Shown piece by piece: positions 32,975 through 33,311 of a stretch of 33,311 nt of DNA. The position numbers were made by a program, and so were the translations under genes. Origin of the DNA: an uncultured Pirellulaceae bacterium (GTDB taxonomy: Bacteria; Planctomycetota; Planctomycetia; Pirellulales; Pirellulaceae). Within the stretch, counting starts at the first letter, position 1; the number at the start of each line of letters is the position of its first letter. Where the stretch lies: assembly GCA_937967505.1 (NCBI GenBank), contig CALCJM010000106.1, forward strand, positions 1-33,311, given 5' to 3'. Under the pieces are notes generated by a model. The model did not search any database and was not told where the DNA came from. It saw nothing but the letters and a program-made list of their open reading frames with translations.

Positions 32975-33311
32975 GTTTCAATCCACGCGCCCGCGAAGGG
33001 CACGACCAATTTTTTCAGCACACAGGAGATAAATGTGATCGAGTTTCAATCCACGCGCCCGCGAAGGGCGCGACAAAATTATGAATATTTACTGGAGTAT
33101 CGAAGGCAGTTTCAATCCACGCGCCCGCGAAGGGCGCGACAAAAAGAAAAACTGCACGGTGACATGGTGCAGCTGTTTCAATCCACGCGCCCGCGAAGGG
33201 CGCGACGTGCGAAGCGGCGTGAAATCGCTTTGGCTCTGTCCCGTTTCAATCCACGCGCCCGCGAAGGGCGCGACGTGCGAAGCGGCGTGAAATCGCTTTG
33301 GCTCTGTCCCG
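32975..33311 (-). CRISPR. CRISPR array (type I-C-like repeat), leader-distal end, runs off the window
   Basis: Five 32-bp repeats lie at 32975, 33043, 33109, 33175 and 33243, with spacers of 36, 34, 34 and 36 bp; a sixth repeat begins at 33311. On the plus strand each repeat begins GTTTCAATCCACGCG and ends GGGCGCGAC. The reverse complement ends GTGGATTGAAAC, as in type I-C repeats, so the array is read on the minus strand. The leftmost repeat has one substitution (GGGCACGAC), typical of the leader-distal end. The leader and cas genes would lie to the right, outside the window. The last complete spacer equals the one before it. Confidence 0.97.

Noticed and set aside
33081..33290. Open frame through the CRISPR array
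   Set aside because: It is a translation of repeats and spacers (repeated FNPRAREGRD), not a gene.

Overview
The window looks like chromosomal DNA of a planctomycete, probably Pirellulaceae-like. The main evidence is the adjacent pair of a DUF1549/DUF1553 protein (CxxCH motif plus signal peptide) and a DUF1501 protein, a combination greatly expanded in that phylum. Weak use of Shine-Dalgarno sites, large intergenic gaps and a moderate GC content fit this. All functional assignments come from reading the translations; no database search was run.

Layout. (1) 1-2965: the end of a partial gene, a small membrane protein and a Tat-exported selenium-binding-protein/methanethiol-oxidase homologue. 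(2) 2969-14051: an 11 kb integrated element bounded by a perfect 57-bp direct repeat. The right copy forms the 3' part of an intact tRNA-Phe gene and the left copy is the displaced tRNA fragment. The element carries a tyrosine recombinase, an excisionase-like protein, a replication-type gene cluster, an HNH endonuclease with two tandem paralogous HTH-like proteins, a zinc-ribbon protein, a lone tape-measure-like protein, several hairpin-rich non-coding stretches and a possible cos-like block. It resembles a phage satellite or an integrative plasmid more than a full prophage, because no capsid, portal or terminase gene is recognisable. (3) 14005-21466: tRNA-Phe with its promoter, a periplasmic adaptor protein, the DUF1549/1553-DUF1501 operon, tRNA-Ser(GGA) and an HtrA/DegP-like protease. 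(4) 21941-27659: a minus-strand regulator/adaptor/RND-pump cluster (TetR, MFP, AcrB-like). (5) 27988-32722: a histidine-kinase remnant, then a translationally coupled pair made of a GalU-like nucleotidyltransferase and a 1119-residue protein combining a fucokinase-type GHMP kinase with a UGP-type pyrophosphorylase. (6) 32975-33311: the start of a type I-C-like CRISPR array that runs off the right edge, with an exactly duplicated spacer.

The most unusual points are these. The integrase reading frame runs into the tRNA gene, and in the excised circle it would be extended by 68 codons and sit 3 nt ahead of another gene. The element also brings a replacement terminator for the tRNA it enters. Two mutually exclusive 14-bp hairpins overlap the ribosome-binding site of the 9274 gene. 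A compact structured RNA candidate lies upstream of the HNH gene. The kinase/pyrophosphorylase fusion has the domain order opposite to Fkp and a degenerate kinase P-loop.
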